A DNA stretch of 64,000 nucleotides from Euonymus europaeus (Eukaryota > Streptophyta > Magnoliopsida > Celastrales > Celastraceae), in assembly GCA_963580455.1 (NCBI GenBank), contig OY756961.1, forward strand, positions 14,923,001-14,987,000, written 5' to 3'. The position numbers were made by a program, and so were the translations under genes. Under the pieces are notes generated by a model that was not told where the DNA came from, ran no database searches, and saw only the letters and a program-made list of their open reading frames with translations. Below are positions 11,501-24,362 of the stretch, one piece after another (within the stretch, counting starts at the first letter, position 1; every line of letters begins with the position of its first letter).

Positions 11501-12965
11501 CACCAACTTTCTATGACAAATGGACGAAACCGTTAAAAGCTCCTCCATAGAGAGAGTTGAGCAACTTCGGACCATCAAAATTTCTCTATGTATACTTTTT
11601 ATTGTTCTTCTATGTCAAATTTTATGAGTATAAGCTTCCTAGATTATTTCGATGCCAAAACATCAACTTTCTATGACAAATGGACAAAACCGTTAAAAGC
11701 TCCTTCATAGAGAGTGTTGAGCGACTTCGGACCTTCAAAGTTGCTCGGTGTACAATTTTTATTGTTCTTATATGTCAAATTTTATGAGTATAAGCTTCAT
11801 AGATTATTTCGATGCCAAAACACCAACTTTCTATGACAAATGGACAAAACCGTTAATAGCTCCTCCATAGAGAGAGTTGATCAACTTTGGACCATCAAAG
11901 TTGCTCGGTGTACACTTTTTATTCTTCTTATATGTCAAATTTTATGAGTATAAGCTTCATTGATTATTTCGATGCCAAAACAACAACTTTCTATGACAAA
12001 TCAACAAAACCGTTAAAAGCTCCTCCATAGAGAGAATTGAACAACTTCGGACGATCAAAATTGCTCTTTGTACACTTTTTATTGTTCTTCTATGTGAAAT
12101 TTTGCGAGTATAAGCTTCCTAGATTATTTCGATGCCAAAACATCAACTTTCTATGACAAATGGACAAAACCGTTAAAAGCTACTCCATAGAGAGTGTTGA
12201 GCGACTTCGGACCATCAAAGTTGGTCGGTGTACAATTTTTATTATTCTTATATGTCAAATTTTACGAGTATAAGCTGTATGGATTATTTCGATGCCAAAA
12301 CACCAACTTTCTATGACAAATCGACAAAACCGTTAAAATCCCCACCATAGTGAGAGTTGAGCAAGTTCTGACCATCAAAATTGCTCTTTGTACAATTTTT
12401 ATTGTTCTCATATGTCAAATTTTTTGAGTATAAGCTTCATAAATTATTTCGAGGCCAAAATAACAACTTTCTATGAAAAATCGACAAAAACCGTTAAACG
12501 GTCCTCCATAGAGAGAGTTGAGCAACTTCGGACCATCAAATTTGCTCGGTGTACACTTTTTATTGTTCTTATATATCAAATTTTATGAGTATAAGCTTCA
12601 TAGATTATTTCGATGTTAAAACACCAACTTTCTATGACCAATGGACGAAACCGTTAAAAGCTCCTCCATAGAGAAAGTTGATCAACTTCGGACCATTAAA
12701 ATTTCTCTATGTATACTTTTTATTGTTCTTCTATGTCAAATTTTACGAGTATAAGCTTCCTATATTATTTCGATGCCAGAACACCAACTTTCTATGACAA
12801 ATGGACAAAACCGTTAAAAGCTCATCCATAGAGAGTGTTGAGCGACTACGGACCTTCAAAGTTGCTCGGTGTATAATTTTTATTGTTCTTATATGTCAAA
12901 TTTCACGAGTATAAGCTTCATAGATTATTTCGAGGCCAAAAAAACAACTTTCTATGACAAATGGA

Positions 12966-13263
12966 GATGAACTTTCATTCCAAATTGGAAAAAACATTTG
13001 AAAGATCCTCCAAGGAGAGAGTTGAGCATTTTCGAACACTAGAAGTTCGTCATTGCACACTTTTTGTTGTTATTTTTAGTCCAATTTTAGGAGAATACGC
13101 TCCTTAAATTGTTTCGTTACAAAAGACAAACTTTCATTCCAAATTAGAGAAAACCTTCTACGAACCTTCATGGAAAGAGTTGAGCTATTTCGAACCGTCA
13201 AAGTTGATCGGCATACACTTTTTATTGTTATTTTATCTCTAATTTCAAGAGAATGGGCTCCTT
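12966..13263 (+). repeat. Diverged satellite monomers (island, copy 1)
   Basis: This island aligns with the 160-bp monomer only with many substitutions, roughly two thirds to three quarters identity by eye. It holds one full diverged unit (about 12,984-13,142, 159 bp) and one truncated unit (about 13,143-13,263). Landmarks survive in altered form: GAGAGAGTTGAGCA, CACACTTTTTGTTG, GAATACGCTCCTT in place of GTATAAGCTTCAT, and ACTTTCATTCCAAATT in place of ACTTTCTATGACAAAT. The left junction doubles about 22 bp of the ACTTTC..CAAATGGA region. At the right junction GGGCTCCTT joins AGAGAGTTGAG, dropping about 70 bp, probably through the similar GCTCC(A/T)TAGAGAG. It is probably an old monomer subfamily trapped in a younger array. 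No coding sequence was seen. Confidence 0.9.
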
Positions 13264-16200
13264 AGAGAGTTGAGCAACTTCGGACCATCAAAGTTGCTCG
13301 GTGTACACTTTTTATTGTTCTTATATGTCAAATTTTATGAGTATAAGCTTCATAGATTATTTCGATGCCAAAACACCAACTTTCTATGACAAATGGATGA
13401 ACCGTTAAAAGCTCCTCCATAGAGAGAGTTGAGCAACTTCGGACCATCAAAATTGCTCTATGTATACTTTTTATTGTTCTTCTATGTCAAATTCTACGAG
13501 TATAAGCTTCCTAGATTATTTCGATGCCAAAACACCAACTTTCTATGACAAATGGACAAAACCGTTAAAAGCTCCTCCATAGAGTGTGTTGAGCGACTTC
13601 AGACCTTCAAAGTTGCTCGGTGTACAATTTTTATTGTTCTTATATGTAAAATTTTACAAGTATAAGCTTCATAGATTATTTCGATGCCAAAACACCAACT
13701 TTCTATGACAAATGGATAAAACCGTTAAAAGCTCCTCCATAGAGAGAGTTGATCAACTTCGGACCATCAAAGTTGCTCGGTGTAAACTTTTTATTGTTCT
13801 TATATGTCAAATTTTATGAATATAAGCTTCATAGATTATTTCGATGCCAAAACAACAACTTTCTATGACAAATCGACAAAACCGTTAAAAGCTCCTCCAT
13901 AGAGAGAATTGAACAACTTCGGACCATCAAAATTGCTCTTTGTACACTTTTTATTGTTCTTCTATGTAAAATTTTACGAGTATAAGCTTCCTAGATTATT
14001 TCGATGCCAAAACACCAACTTTCTATGACAAATGGACAAAACCGTTAAAAGCTCCTCCATAGAGAGTGTTGAGCGACTTCGGACCATCAAAGTTGTTCGG
14101 TGTACAATTTTTATTATTCTTATATGTCAAATTTTACGAGTATAAGCTGCATAGATTATTTCGATGCCAAAACACCAACTTTCTATGACAAATCGACAAA
14201 ACCGTTAAAATCCCCTCTATAGTGAGAGTTGAGCAACTTCGGACCATCAAAATTGCTCTTTGTACAATTTTTATTGTTCTTATATGTCAATTTTTACGAG
14301 TATAAGCTTCATAGATTATTTCGATGCTAAAACAACAGCTTTCTATGACAAATGGACAAAACCGTTAAAAGCTCCTCCATAGAGAGAGTTGAGCAACTTC
14401 GGACCATCAAAGTTGCTCGGTGTACAAGTTTTATTGTTCTTATATGTCAAATTTTATGAGTATAAGCTTCATAGATTATTTCGATGCCAGAACACTAACT
14501 TTCTATGACAAATGAACAAAACCGTTAAAAGCTCCTCCATAGAGAGAGTTGATCAACTTCGGACAATCAAAGTTGCTCGGTGTACAGTTTTTATTGTTCT
14601 TATATGTCAAATTTTATGAGTATAAGCTTCATAGATTATTTCGATGCCAAAACAACAACTTTCTATGACAAATCGACAAAACCGTTAAAAGCTCCTCCAT
14701 AGAGAGAGTTGAGCAACTTCGGACCATCAAAGTTGCTCGGTGTACACGTTTTATTGTTCTTATATGTCAAATTTTATGAGTATAAGCTTCATAAATTATT
14801 TCGATGCCAAAACACCAACTTTCTATGACAAATGAACAAAACCGTTAAAAGCTCCTCCATAGAGAGAGTTGATCAACTTCGGACCATCAAAGTTGCTCGG
14901 TGTACACTTTTTATTGTTCTTATATGTCAAATTTTATAAGTATAAGCTTCATAGATTATTTCGATGCCAAAACAACAACTTTCTATGACAAATCGACAAA
15001 ACCGTTAAAAGCTTTTCCATAGAGAGAATTGAACAACTTCGGACCATCAAAATTGCTCTTTGTACACTTTTTATCGTTCTTCTATGTGAAATTTTACGAG
15101 TATAAGCTTTCAAGATTATTTCGATGCAAAAACACCAACTTTCTATGACAAATGGACAAAACCGTTAAAAGCTCCTCCATAGAGAGTGTTGAGCGACTTC
15201 GGACCATCAAAGTTGTTCGGTGTACAATTTTTATTATTCTTATATGTCAAATTTTACGAGTATAAGCTGCATAGATTATTTCGATGCCAAAACACCAACT
15301 TTCTATGACAAATTGACAAAACCGTTAAAATCCCCTCCATAGTGAGAGTTGAGCAACTTCGGACCATCAAAATTGCTCTTTGTACAATTTTTATTGTTCT
15401 TATATGTCAATTTTTACGAGTATAAGCTTCATAGATTATTTCGATGCTAAAACAACAACTTTCTATGACAAATGGACAAAACCGTTAAAGGCTCCTCCAT
15501 AGAGAGAGTTGAGCAACTTCGGACCATTAAAGTTGCTCGGTGTACACGTTTTATTGTTCTCATATGTCAAATTTTATGAGTATAAGCTTCATACATTATT
15601 TCGATGCCAAAACACCAACTTTCTTTGACAAATCGACAAAACCGTTAAAATCCCCTCGATAGTGAGAGTTGAGCAACTTCGGACCATCAAAATTGCTCTT
15701 TGTACAATTTTTATTGTTCTTATATGTCAATTTTTACGAGTATAAGCTTCATCGATTATTTCGATGCGAAAACAACAGCTTTCTATGACAAATGGACAAA
15801 ACCGTTAAAAGCTCCTCCATAGAGAGAGTTGAGCAACTTCGGACCATCAAAGTTGCTCGGTGTACACGTTTTATTGTTCTTATATGTCAAATTTTATGAG
15901 TATAAGCTTCATAGATTATTTCGATGCCAAAACACCAACTTTCTATGACAAATGAACAAAACCGTTAAAAGCTCCTCCATAGAGAGAGTTGATCAACTTC
16001 GGACCATCAAAGTTGCTCGGTGTACACTTTTTATTGTTCTTATATGTCAAATTTTATGAGTATAAGCTTCATAGATTATTTCGATGCCAAAACAACAACT
16101 TTCTATGACAAATCGACAAAACCGTTAGAAGCTCCTCCATAGAGAGAGTTGAGCAACTTCGGACCATCAAAGTTGCTCGGTGTACACGTTTTATTGTTCT

Positions 16201-19200
16201 TATATGTCAAATTTTATGAGTATAAGCTTCATAAATTATTTCGATGCCAAAACACCAACTTTCTATGACAAATGAACAAAACCGTTAAAAGCTCCTCCAT
16301 AGAGAGAGTTGATCAACTTCGGACCATCAAAGTTGCTCGGTGTACACTTTTTATTGTTCTTATATGTCAAATTTTATAAGTATAAGCTTCATAGATTATT
16401 TCGATGCCAAAACAACAACTTTCTATGACAAATCGACAAAACCGTTAAAAGCTCCTCCATAGAGAGAATTGAACAACTTCGGACCATCAAAATTGCTCTT
16501 TGTACACTTTTTATTGTTCTTCTATGTAAAATTTTACGAGTATAAGCTTCCTAGATTATTTCGATGCCAAAACACCAACTTTCTATGACAAATGGACAAA
16601 ACCGTTAAAAGCTCCTCCATAGAGAGTGTTGAGCGACTTCGGACCATCAAAGTTGTTCGGTGTACAATTTTTATTATTCTTATATGTCAAATTTTACGAG
16701 TATAAGCTGCATAGATTATTTCGATGCCAAAACACCAACTTTCTATGACAAATCGACAAAACCGTTAAAATCCCCTCTATAGTGAGAGTTGAGCAACTTC
16801 GGACCATCAAAATTGCTCTTTGTACAATTTTTATTGTTCTTATATGTCAATTTTTACGAGTATAAGCTTCATAGATTATTTCGATGCTAAAACAACAGCT
16901 TTCTATGACAAATGGACAAAACCGTTAAAAGCTCCTCCATAGAGAGAGTTGAGCAACTTCGGACCATCAAAGTTGCTCGGTGTACACGTTTTATTGTTCT
17001 TATATGTCAAATTTTATGAGTATAAGCTTCATAGATTATTTCGATGTCAAAACACTAACTTTCTATGACAAATGGACGAAACCGTTAAAAGCTCCTCCAT
17101 AGAGAGAGTTGAGCAACTTCGGACCATCAAAGTTGCTCGGTGTACACTTTTTATTGTTCTTATATGTCAAATTTTATGAGTATAAGCTTCATAGATTATT
17201 TCGATGTCAAAACACTAACTTTCTATGACAAATGGACGAAACCGTTAAAAGCTCCTCCATAGAGAGAGTTGAGCAACTTCGGACCATCAAAGATGCTCTA
17301 TGTATAACTTTTATTGTTCTTGTATGTGAAATTTTACGAGTATAAGCTGCATAGATTATTTCGATTCTAAAACACCAACTTTCGTAGACAAATGGACAAA
17401 ACCGTTAAAAGCTCCTCCATAGAGAGAGTTGATCAACTTCGGACCATCAAAGTTGCTCGGTGTACACTTTTTATTGTTCTTATATGTCAAATTTTATGAT
17501 TATAAGCTTCATAGATTATTTCGATGCCAAAACCACAACTTTCTATGACAAATGGACGAACCCGTTAAAAGCTCCTCCATAGAGATAGTTGAGCAACTTC
17601 GGACAATCAAAATTGCTCTATTTATACTTTTTATTGTTCTTCTATGTCAAATTTTACGAGTATAAGCTTCCTATATTATTTCGATGCCAAAACACCAACT
17701 TTCTATGACAAATGGACAAAACCGTTAAAAGCTCCTTCATAGAGAGTGTTGAGCGACTTCGGACCTTCAAAGTTGCTCGGTGTACAATTTTTATTGTTCT
17801 TATATGTCAAATTTTATGTGTATAAGCTTCATAGATTATTTCGATGCCAAAACCACAACTTTCTATGACAAATAGACAAAGCCGTTAAAAGCTCCTCCAT
17901 AGAGAGAGTTGAGCAACTTCGGACCATCAAAGTTGCCCGGTGTACAATTTTTATTGTTCTCATATGTCAAATTTTTTGAGTATGGGCTTCATAGATTATT
18001 TCGATGCCAAAACACCAACTTTCTATGACTAATGGACAAAACCGTTAAGAGCTCCTCCATAGATAGAGTTGAGCAACTTCGGACTATCAAAGTTGCTCGA
18101 GATAGACATTTTATTGTTCTTCTATGTCAAATTTTACGAGTTTAAGCTTCCTAGATTATTTCGATGCCAAAACACCAACTTTCTATGACAAATGGACCAA
18201 ATCGTTAAAAGCTCCTTCATAGAGAGTGTTGAGCGACTTTGGACCATCAAAGTTGCTCGGTGTACAATTTTTATTGTTCTTATATGTGAAATTTTTTGAG
18301 TATAAGCTTCATAGATTATTTCGATGCCAAAACACCAACTTTCTATGACAAATAGGCAAAATCGTTAAAAGCTCCTCCATAGACAGAATTGAGCAACTTC
18401 GGACCATCAAAGTTGCTCGGTGTACACTTTTTATTGTTCTTATATGTCAAATTTTATGAGTATAAGCTTCCTAGATTATTTCGATGCCAAAACACCAACT
18501 TTCTATGACAAATGGACAAAACCGTTAAAAGCTCCTCCATAGAGAGAGTTGAGCAACTTCTGACCATCAAATTTGCTCGGTGTACACTTTTTATTGTTCT
18601 TATATGTCAAATTTTATGAGTATAAGCTTCATAGATTATTTCGATGTTAAAACACCAACTTTCTATGACAAATGGACGAAACCGTTAAAAGCTCCTCCAT
18701 AGAGAGAGTTGAGCAACTTCGGACCATCAAAATTGCTCTATGTATACTTGTTATTGTTTTTCTATGTCAAATTTTACGAGTATAAGCTTCATAGATTATT
18801 TCGATTCCAAAACACCAACTTTCTATGACAAATGGACAAAATCGTTAAAAACTCCTCCATAGAGAGAGTTGATCAACTTCGGACCATCAAAGTTGCTCGG
18901 AGTACACTTTTTATTTTTCTTATATGTGAAATTTTATGATTATAAGCTTCATAGATTATTTCGATGCCAAAACACCAACTTTCTATGACAAATGGACGAA
19001 ACCGTTAAAAGCTCCTCCATAGAGAGAGTTGAGCAACTTCGGACCATCAAAATTTCTCTATGTATACTTTTTATTGTTCTTCTATGTCAAATTTTATGAG
19101 TATAAGCTTCCTAGATTATTTCGATGCCAAAACATCAACTTTCTATGACAAATGGACAAAACCGTTAAAAGCTCCTTCATAGAGAGTGTTGAGCGACTTC

Positions 19201-20437
19201 GGACCTTCAAAGTTGCTCGGTGTACAATTTTTATTGTTCTTATATGTCAAATTTTATGAGTATAAGCTTCATAGATTATTTCGATGCCAAAACACCAACT
19301 TTCTATGACAAATGGACAAAACCGTTAATAGCTCCTCCATAGAGAGAGTTGATCAACTTTGGACCATCAAAGTTGCTCGGTGTACACTTTTTATTCTTCT
19401 TATATGTCAAATTTTATGAGTATAAGCTTCATTGATTATTTCGATGCCAAAACAACAACTTTCTATGACAAATCAACAAAACCGTTAAAAGCTCCTCCAT
19501 AGAGAGAATTGAACAACTTCGGACGATCAAAATTGCTCTTTGTACACTTTTTATTGTTCTTCTATGTGAAATTTTGCGAGTATAAGCTTCCTAGATTATT
19601 TCGATGCCAAAACATCAACTTTCTATGACAAATGGACAAAACCGTTAAAAGCTACTCCATAGAGAGTGTTGAGCGACTTCGGACCATCAAAGTTGGTCGG
19701 TGTACAATTTTTATTATTCTTATATGTCAAATTTTACGAGTATAAGCTGTATGGATTATTTCGATGCCAAAACACCAACTTTCTATGACAAATCGACAAA
19801 ACCGTTAAAATCCCCACCATAGTGAGAGTTGAGCAAGTTCTGACCATCAAAATTGCTCTTTGTACAATTTTTATTGTTCTCATATGTCAAATTTTTTGAG
19901 TATAAGCTTCATAAATTATTTCGAGGCCAAAATAACAACTTTCTATGAAAAATCGACAAAAACCGTTAAACGGTCCTCCATAGAGAGAGTTGAGCAACTT
20001 CGGACCATCAAATTTGCTCGGTGTACACTTTTTATTGTTCTTATATATCAAATTTTATGAGTATAAGCTTCATAGATTATTTCGATGTTAAAACACCAAC
20101 TTTCTATGACCAATGGACGAAACCGTTAAAAGCTCCTCCATAGAGAAAGTTGATCAACTTCGGACCATTAAAATTTCTCTATGTATACTTTTTATTGTTC
20201 TTCTATGTCAAATTTTACGAGTATAAGCTTCCTATATTATTTCGATGCCAGAACACCAACTTTCTATGACAAATGGACAAAACCGTTAAAAGCTCATCCA
20301 TAGAGAGTGTTGAGCGACTACGGACCTTCAAAGTTGCTCGGTGTATAATTTTTATTGTTCTTATATGTCAAATTTCACGAGTATAAGCTTCATAGATTAT
20401 TTCGAGGCCAAAAAAACAACTTTCTATGACAAATGGA
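13264..20437 (+). repeat. 160-bp satellite array, middle block
   Basis: About 45 monomers continue in the same orientation between the two diverged islands. The left half (13,264 to about 17,000) is rich in subtypes with CGGTGTACACGTTTT, CTTTGTACAATTTTT and GTTGATCAAC, and carries a 16-monomer HOR. From about 17,098 the sequence restarts as a second copy of the text that began near 9,626. No gene, RNA gene or mobile element was seen. Confidence 0.97.
14331..16890 (+). repeat. 16-monomer HOR (2,560 bp), copy 1
   Basis: Starts at the rare AACAACAGCTTT variant, which recurs at 15,771 (9 monomers on) and 16,891 (16 monomers on). Inside, the order is CACGTTTT, GTTGATCAAC, CACGTTTT, GTTGATCAAC, a GAACAACTTC unit, GTTGTTCGGTG, TCCCCTCC/TAGTGAG, and so on. 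The next period starts at 16,891 but is cut by the duplication seam near 17,047. Confidence 0.87.
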
Positions 20438-20735
20438 GATGAACTTTCATTCCAAATTGGAAAAAACATTTGAAAGATCCTCCAAGGAGAGAGTTGAGCA
20501 TTTTCGAACACTAGAAGTTCGTCATTGCACACTTTTTGTTGTTATTTTTAGTCCAATTTTAGGAGAATACGCTCCTTAAATTGTTTCGTTACAAAAGACA
20601 AACTTTCATTCCAAATTAGAGAAAACCTTCTACGAACCTTCATGGAAAGAGTTGAGCTATTTCGAACCGTCAAAGTTGATCGGCATACACTTTTTATTGT
20701 TATTTTATCTCTAATTTCAAGAGAATGGGCTCCTT
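20438..20735 (+). repeat. Diverged satellite monomers (island, copy 2)
   Basis: This is a second copy of the diverged island, exactly 7,472 bases downstream of the first, with the same left and right junctions and essentially the same sequence. The shared junctions show that the island was captured once and then copied inside the large block duplication. It contains the same full diverged unit and truncated unit, and no coding sequence. Confidence 0.92.
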
Positions 20736-21802
20736 AGAGAGTTGAGCAACTTCGGACCATCAAAGTTGCTCGGTGTACACTTTTTATTGTTCTTATATGT
20801 CAAATTTTATGAGTATAAGCTTCATAGATTATTTCGATGCCAAAACACCAACTTTCTATGACAAATGGATGAACCGTTAAAAGCTCCTCCATAGAGAGAG
20901 TTGAGCAACTTCGGACCATCAAAATTGCTCTATGTATACTTTTTATTGTTCTTCTATGTCAAATTCTACGAGTATAAGCTTCCTAGATTATTTCGATGCC
21001 AAAACACCAACTTTCTATGACAAATGGACAAAACCGTTAAAAGCTCCTCCATAGAGTGTGTTGAGCGACTTCAGACCTTCAAAGTTGCTCGGTGTACAAT
21101 TTTTATTGTTCTTATATGTAAAATTTTACAAGTATAAGCTTCATAGATTATTTCGATGCCAAAACACCAACTTTCTATGACAAATGGATAAAACCGTTAA
21201 AAGCTCCTCCATAGAGAGAGTTGATCAACTTCGGACCATCAAAGTTGCTCGGTGTAAACTTTTTATTGTTCTTATATGTCAAATTTTATGAATATAAGCT
21301 TCATAGATTATTTCGATGCCAAAACAACAACTTTCTATGACAAATCGACAAAACCGTTAAAAGCTCCTCCATAGAGAGAATTGAACAACTTCGGACCATC
21401 AAAATTGCTCTTTGTACACTTTTTATTGTTCTTCTATGTAAAATTTTACGAGTATAAGCTTCCTAGATTATTTCGATGCCAAAACACCAACTTTCTATGA
21501 CAAATGGACAAAACCGTTAAAAGCTCCTCCATAGAGAGTGTTGAGCGACTTCGGACCATCAAAGTTGTTCGGTGTACAATTTTTATTATTCTTATATGTC
21601 AAATTTTACGAGTATAAGATGCATAGATTATTTCGATGCCAAAACACCAACTTTCTATGACAAATCGACAAAACCGTTAAAATCCCCTCTATAGTGAGAG
21701 TTGAGCAACTTCGGACCATCAAAATTGCTCTTTGTACAATTTTTATTGTTCTTATATGTCAATTTTTACGAGTATAAGCTTCATAGATTATTTCGATGCT
21801 AA

Positions 21803-24362
21803 AACAACAGCTTTCTATGACAAATGGACAAAACCGTTAAAAGCTCCTCCATAGAGAGAGTTGAGCAACTTCGGACCATCAAAGTTGCTCGGTGTACACG
21901 TTTTATTGTTCTTATATGTCAAATTTTATGAGTATAAGCTTCATAGATTATTTCGATGCCAAAACACTAACTTTCTATGACAAATGAACAAAACCGTTAA
22001 AAGCTCCTCCATAGAGAGAGTTGATCAACTTCGGACAATCAAAGTTGCTCGGTGTACAGTTTTTATTGTTCTTATATGTCAAATTTTATGAGTATAAGCT
22101 TCATAGATTATTTCGATGCCAAAACAACAACTTTCTATGACAAATCGACAAAACCGTTAAAAGCTCCTCCATAGAGAGAGTTGAGCAACTTCGGACCATC
22201 AAAGTTGCTCGGTGTACACGTTTTATTGTTCTTATATGTCAAATTTTATGAGTATAAGCTTCATAAATTATTTCGATGCCAAAACACCAACTTTCTATGA
22301 CAAATGAACAAAACCGTTAAAAGCTCCTCCATAGAGAGAGTTGATCAACTTCGGACCATCAAAGTTGCTCGGTGTACACTTTTTATTGTTCTTATATGTC
22401 AAATTTTATAAGTATAAGCTTCATAGATTATTTCGATGCCAAAACAACAACTTTCTATGACAAATCGACAAAACCGTTAAAAGCTTTTCCATAGAGAGAA
22501 TTGAACAACTTCGGACCATCAAAATTGCTCTTTGTACACTTTTTATCGTTCTTCTATGTGAAATTTTACGAGTATAAGCTTTCAAGATTATTTCGATGCA
22601 AAAACACCAACTTTCTATGACAAATGGACAAAACCGTTAAAAGCTCCTCCATAGAGAGTGTTGAGCGACTTCGGACCATCAAAGTTGTTCGGTGTACAAT
22701 TTTTATTATTCTTATATGTCAAATTTTACGAGTATAAGCTGCATAGATTATTTCGATGCCAAAACACCAACTTTCTATGACAAATCGACAAAACCGTTAA
22801 AATCCCCTCCATAGTGAGAGTTGAGCAACTTCGGACCATCAAAATTGCTCTTTGTACAATTTTTATTGTTCTTATATGTCAATTTTTACGAGTATAAGCT
22901 TCATAGATTATTTCGATGCTAAAACAACAACTTTCTATGACAAATGGACAAAACCGTTAAAGGCTCCTCCATAGAGAGAGTTGAGCAACTTCGGACCATT
23001 AAAGTTGCTCGGTGTACACGTTTTATTGTTCTTATATGTCAAATTTTATGAGTATAAGCTTCATACATTATTTCGATGCCAAAACACCAACTTTCTTTGA
23101 CAAATCGACAAAACCGTTAAAATCCCCTCGATAGTGAGAGTTGAGCAACTTCGGACCATCAAAATTGCTCTTTGTACAATTTTTATTGTTCTTATATGTC
23201 AATTTTTACGAGTATAAGCTTCATCGATTATTTCGATGCGAAAACAACAGCTTTCTATGACAAATGGACAAAACCGTTAAAAGCTCCTCCATAGAGAGAG
23301 TTGAGCAACTTCGGACCATCAAAGTTGCTCGGTGTACACGCTTTATTGTTCTTATATGTCAAATTTTATGAGTATAAGCTTCATAGATTATTTCGATGCC
23401 AAAACACCAACTTTCTATGACAAATGAACAAAACCGTTAAAAGCTCCTCCATAGAGAGAGTTGATCAACTTCGGACCATCAAAGTTGCTCGGTGTACACT
23501 TTTTATTGTTCTTATATGTCAAATTTTATGAGTATAAGCTTCATAGATTATTTCGATGCCAAAACAACAACTTTCTATGACAAATCGACAAAACCGTTAG
23601 AAGCTCCTCCATAGAGAGAGTTGAGCAACTTCGGACCATCAAAGTTGCTCGGTGTACACGTTTTATTGTTCTTATATGTCAAATTTTATGAGTATAAGCT
23701 TCATAAATTATTTCGATGCCAAAACACCAACTTTCTATGACAAATGAACAAAACCGTTAAAAGCTCCTCCATAGAGAGAGTTGATCAACTTCGGACCATC
23801 AAAGTTGCTCGGTGTACACTTTTTATTGTTCTTATATGTCAAATTTTATAAGTATAAGCTTCATAGATTATTTCGATGCCAAAACAACAACTTTCTATGA
23901 CAAATCGACAAAACCGTTAAAAGCTCCTCCATAGAGAGAATTGAACAACTTCGGACCATCAAAATTGCTCTTTGTACACTTTTTATTGTTCTTCTATGTA
24001 AAATTTTACGAGTATAAGCTTCCTAGATTATTTCGATGCCAAAACACCAACTTTCTATGACAAATGGACAAAACCGTTAAAAGCTCCTCCATAGAGAGTG
24101 TTGAGCGACTTCGGACCATCAAAGTTGTTCGGTGTACAATTTTTATTATTCTTATATGTCAAATTTTACGAGTATAAGCTGCATAGATTATTTCGATGCC
24201 AAAACACCAACTTTCTATGACAAATCGACAAAACCGTTAAAATCCCCTCTATAGTGAGAGTTGAGCAACTTCGGACCATCAAAATTGCTCTTTGTACAAT
24301 TTTTATTGTTCTTATATGTCAATTTTTACGAGTATAAGCTTCATAGATTATTTCGATGCTAA
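21803..24362 (+). repeat. 16-monomer HOR (2,560 bp), copy 2
   Basis: The copy of 14,331-16,890 inside duplicated block B. Unlike copy 1 it is followed directly by a further HOR copy at 24,363, so the original array had at least two tandem 16-mers. Confidence 0.87.

Larger units (their letters stand above)
1..12965 (+). repeat. 160-bp satellite array, left heterogeneous block
   Basis: This is a head-to-tail tandem array of about 81 monomers of 160 bp. Numbering each unit from the A of ATGGACAAAACCG, the landmarks are CTCCTCCATAGAGAG (about 21-35), an inverted repeat at 40-67, a hypervariable stretch at about 61-80, the T-rich TTTTTATTGTTC (about 77-88), TATGTCAAATTTT (92-104), AAGCTT (113-118), GATTATTTCGATGCC (123-137) and ACCAACTTTCTATGAC (143-158). 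Rare indels shift the phase slightly: one base lost near 262, one gained near 1,794, two lost near 7,325. Subtypes are more mixed here than in the right half. It holds no gene, and chance frames never exceed about 85 codons. A centromeric or heterochromatic satellite is inferred from the format alone; no named family was recognised. Confidence 0.97.
9626..17046 (+). repeat. 7,472-bp block duplication, copy A
   Basis: This block is repeated head to tail at 17,098-24,518. Text matches at a constant offset of 7,472 from about 9,626 to 17,046, including the diverged island, AACAACAGCTTT, GCTTTTCCATAG, TCCCCTCGATAG and CCGTTAGAAGC variants. Only isolated single-base differences were noticed, such as TTGCCCAGTG against TTGCCCGGTG near 10,464. 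The offset is 47 monomers minus 48 bases, explained by the net loss at the island junctions. It is a very recent duplication, or an assembly feature to be checked. Confidence 0.93.

Noticed and set aside
12388..12588. 66-codon open frame, with an identical copy at 19,860-20,060
   Set aside because: Identity is explained by the 7,472-bp block duplication, not by protein conservation. The frame exists only because of local indels in a variant monomer.
12966..13263. Transposon or unique DNA insertion at the non-matching island
   Set aside because: The sequence aligns along its whole length with the satellite monomer, has no terminal repeats, target duplications or coding potential, and ends at monomer-homologous positions.
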